From Balneolaceae bacterium (GTDB lineage Bacteria; Bacteroidota; Rhodothermia; Balneolales; Balneolaceae): 6,457 bases of DNA. The DNA is taken from the NCBI GenBank assembly GCA_003555185.1, contig PWFZ01000029.1, positions 1 to 6,457 of the forward strand. The letters are read 5' to 3'. The notes below the pieces were generated by a model that did no database searches, had not been told where the DNA came from, and saw only the letters and a program-made list of their open reading frames with translations. This document shows, piece after piece, positions 5,202-6,457 of this stretch. Made by a program: the position numbers and the translations under genes. Position 1 is the stretch's first letter, and each line of letters opens with the position of its first letter.

Positions 5202-5224
5202 GATCCGTGAAAGTGACACGGATC
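5202..5224 (+). repeat. Strong GC-rich hairpin in the kinase leader
   Basis: GATCCGTG (5202-5209) and CACGGATC (5217-5224) form a perfect 8-bp stem with a 7-nt loop. Directly after it TCCGA/TTGGA (5225-5229 and 5234-5238) can form a second, weaker stem with one G-U pair. No T-run follows, so it is not a standard terminator. It may be a structured part of the kinase mRNA leader, or an operator. Confidence 0.5.
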
Positions 5225-5258
5225 TCCGACGAGTTGGAATAAAAAGGATTATTCAGCC

Positions 5259-5290
5259 CTTAAAATACATTCGTATTTATTCGATTTAAG
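5259..5290 (+). repeat. Nested inverted repeats directly before the kinase ribosome site
   Basis: AAATAC (5263-5268) and GTATTT (5273-5278) form a stem with a 4-nt loop. A wider pair, CTTAAA (5259-5264) and TTTAAG (5285-5290), partly competes with it. The wider pair ends exactly where AAGGAG (5291-5296) begins, so folding here could affect ribosome access. The stems are AT-rich and weak. Confidence 0.35.
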
Positions 5291-5305
5291 AAGGAGAGTT
5301 TGTTA

Positions 5306-6457
5306 ATGAAAATTCAGGAAATAAATAAAGATGTAAAAGTTAGAAAGCTTCAGGAAGATAATAGAAGGCTAAAAAAATCTCTGGACGAGACAAGAAAAAG
5401 CAAAAAGCACTATCAACATCTGATAGAGAATGCCGGAGAAATTATTACGATTTTGAATTATGATGGCACAATTCGATTTGAAAATCCGGCGTTGAAACGA
5501 ATCCTCGGCTACAAATCTGAAGAGTTATTGGACAATAATCTATTCAATTATATCCACCCGGAAGACAGGAGAGACGTAGAACGAAAAATTGCGCAAGTTG
5601 TGAAATCAGTGGGAAACAAAAGTTCACTTGAGTTTCGGTATAAGCACAAAAAAGGAGAATGGAGACACCTCGAAAGTTTCGCCAAAAACATTGAGTACCC
5701 AAAATTTGGACCCGGTCTGTTATTCAATTCAAGGGATATAACGGAACGGGTGAAGACCCGTGTTGAACTGGAAAAAAATCAACAAAAACTGTTTCATGCC
5801 CATCATATTGCCAGAATAGGAGGTTGGGAGTGGGATATTGAAAAGAATGAAATTACTATTTCGGAAGAGTTACGGAAAATAATTGGAGTTGCAGAAAATG
5901 CAAAAATAAATACGCTAAGTGAAGCACTTCAATTCGTACATCCAAATGACAGGGATAGGACGGATAGAATAATCAGGAAAGCTTTGGATGAAAAGAAAGG
6001 GTATAGATTTGAATACAGGATATTGCAACCCAATGGTGGAGTAAAGTTTTTATATGGGAGGGGTGAAATTGAGACAGATGGAAATGGTAAAGCAGTAAAA
6101 TTAACAGGAATTGGTCAGGATATAACAGAGCTTAAAGAAGCAGAACAAAAATTACAACTCTATACCCAAAAGTTAAAAAAACTGACAGCAAAGCAGGAGA
6201 AAATTCGTGAAAATGAACGAATTCGCATTGCCAGGGACATTCATGATGAACTGGGTCAAATGCTGACTGTTTTGAAAATGGATATTTCCAGCTCCATAAG
6301 CAGAAGAAAAAAAGAATATGGAGATAAATATATGTCGAAATACTCGGAGGAGATATCTGAAGTTGTTAACGGAATTGATACGATCATACAATCTGTACAA
6401 CGTATTACCATGGAGTTGAGGCCGGGTGCCTTGGTTGATCTTGGATTAAAAGATGCC
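5306..6457 (+). CDS. Soluble PAS-PAS sensor histidine kinase (HisKA_3), partial
   Basis: The frame is open for 384 codons to the right edge; the C-terminal ATPase domain lies outside the window. Order: a charged, probably coiled-coil N-terminus (1-34); PAS 1 about 36-149 (HLIENAGEIITILNYDGTI, ending SRDITER); PAS 2 about 162-277 (PAS_3-like, IGGWEWDIEKNEITISEEL, ending GQDITEL); a linker helix; and a HisKA_3 dimerisation domain from about 300. The phospho-acceptor is H313 in RIARDIHDELGQ. D314 and Q318 form the DxxxQ motif linked to phosphatase activity in NarX-type kinases, so the protein is probably bifunctional. No transmembrane helix or signal peptide is present, which points to a cytosolic signal sensed by the PAS domains, ligand unknown. 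AAGGAG lies 9 nt before the ATG, which fixes the start. HisKA_3 kinases normally pair with NarL-type regulators. The one in this window lacks the receiving aspartate, so the partner is probably elsewhere. Confidence 0.92.
   Translation, partial: MKIQEINKDVKVRKLQEDNRRLKKSLDETRKSKKHYQHLIENAGEIITILNYDGTIRFENPALKRILGYKSEELLDNNLFNYIHPEDRRDVERKIAQVVKSVGNKSSLEFRYKHKKGEWRHLESFAKNIEYPKFGPGLLFNSRDITERVKTRVELEKNQQKLFHAHHIARIGGWEWDIEKNEITISEELRKIIGVAENAKINTLSEALQFVHPNDRDRTDRIIRKALDEKKGYRFEYRILQPNGGVKFLYGRGEIETDGNGKAVKLTGIGQDITELKEAEQKLQLYTQKLKKLTAKQEKIRENERIRIARDIHDELGQMLTVLKMDISSSISRRKKEYGDKYMSKYSEEISEVVNGIDTIIQSVQRITMELRPGALVDLGLKDA

Larger units (their letters stand above)
4907..5305. other. 399-nt divergent intergenic region, no supported gene
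   Basis: This gap separates the minus-strand copper protein gene from the plus-strand sensor kinase gene. Near the copper gene it holds a possible promoter overlapped by a 7-3-7 dyad (4943-4980). The middle has a widely spaced 10-bp inverted repeat (4997-5006 and 5047-5056). Near the kinase gene are TATAAT (5151-5156, without a good -35) and several hairpins (5202-5290). A 29-codon frame (5200-5289) overlaps the hairpins but is not supported well enough to call a gene. No RNA gene was recognised. Confidence 0.65.

Noticed and set aside
6173..6400. 75-codon minus-strand frame
   Set aside because: It is antisense to the HisKA_3 region of the sensor kinase; a shadow frame.
1..6457. Mobile elements, CRISPR arrays, tRNA or rRNA genes
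   Set aside because: No transposase or integrase motifs, no regularly spaced repeats, no tRNA-like cloverleaf or rRNA sequence was recognised.

Overview
The window is chromosome-like bacterial DNA of moderate to low G+C. No mobile element, CRISPR array, tRNA or rRNA was seen. The gene families suggest a Bacteroidota/Balneolota/Rhodothermota-type organism: a YciE/YciF-type ferritin-like protein, a DUF2892 protein of the ~150-residue type with a GWCPP motif, a cytosolic four-helix-bundle copper protein, and NarL-type two-component proteins. This placement rests on remembered family resemblance and is only moderately secure.

Layout. (1) Positions 1-684, minus strand: the N-terminal part of a DUF892 ferritin-like protein that runs off the left edge, preceded by an 84-residue two-helix membrane protein. 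(2) Positions 685-1169: a 485-nt divergent intergenic region with two strong dyads (10-3-10 and 7-3-7) that no gene explains. (3) Positions 1170-2308, plus strand: a NarL/LuxR-type response regulator with glutamate at the phospho-acceptor position, then a DUF2892 membrane protein. (4) Positions 4906-2310, minus strand: a four-gene block of cysteine-rich copper-storage-type protein, unknown four-helix membrane protein, diacylglycerol-kinase-family lipid kinase and metallophosphoesterase. The last three are joined by 4-nt ATGA overlaps. The block ends one base from the stop codon of the convergent DUF2892 gene. (5) Positions 4907-5305: a 399-nt divergent intergenic region with a possible promoter/operator on the copper-gene side and a run of hairpins on the kinase side. 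(6) Positions 5306-6457, plus strand: the N-terminal 384 codons of a soluble sensor kinase with two PAS domains and a HisKA_3 domain, cut by the right edge before its ATPase domain.

How the genes may work together. The families (ferritin-like, small membrane proteins, copper buffering, lipid kinase, phosphoesterase, PAS kinase, atypical regulator) read as an envelope, metal and general-stress neighbourhood. The kinase has an intact phospho-acceptor histidine and a DxxxQ phosphatase motif. The response regulator in the window lacks the aspartate it would need to be that kinase's ordinary phosphorylation target, so the true partner may lie beyond the right edge. The strongest oddities are the degenerate receiver domain, the two unexplained dyads upstream of that regulator, and the hairpin-rich kinase leader. 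I did not find a convincing wholly new system. The best candidate for undescribed biology is the coupled unit of unknown membrane protein, lipid kinase and phosphoesterase behind a copper protein.
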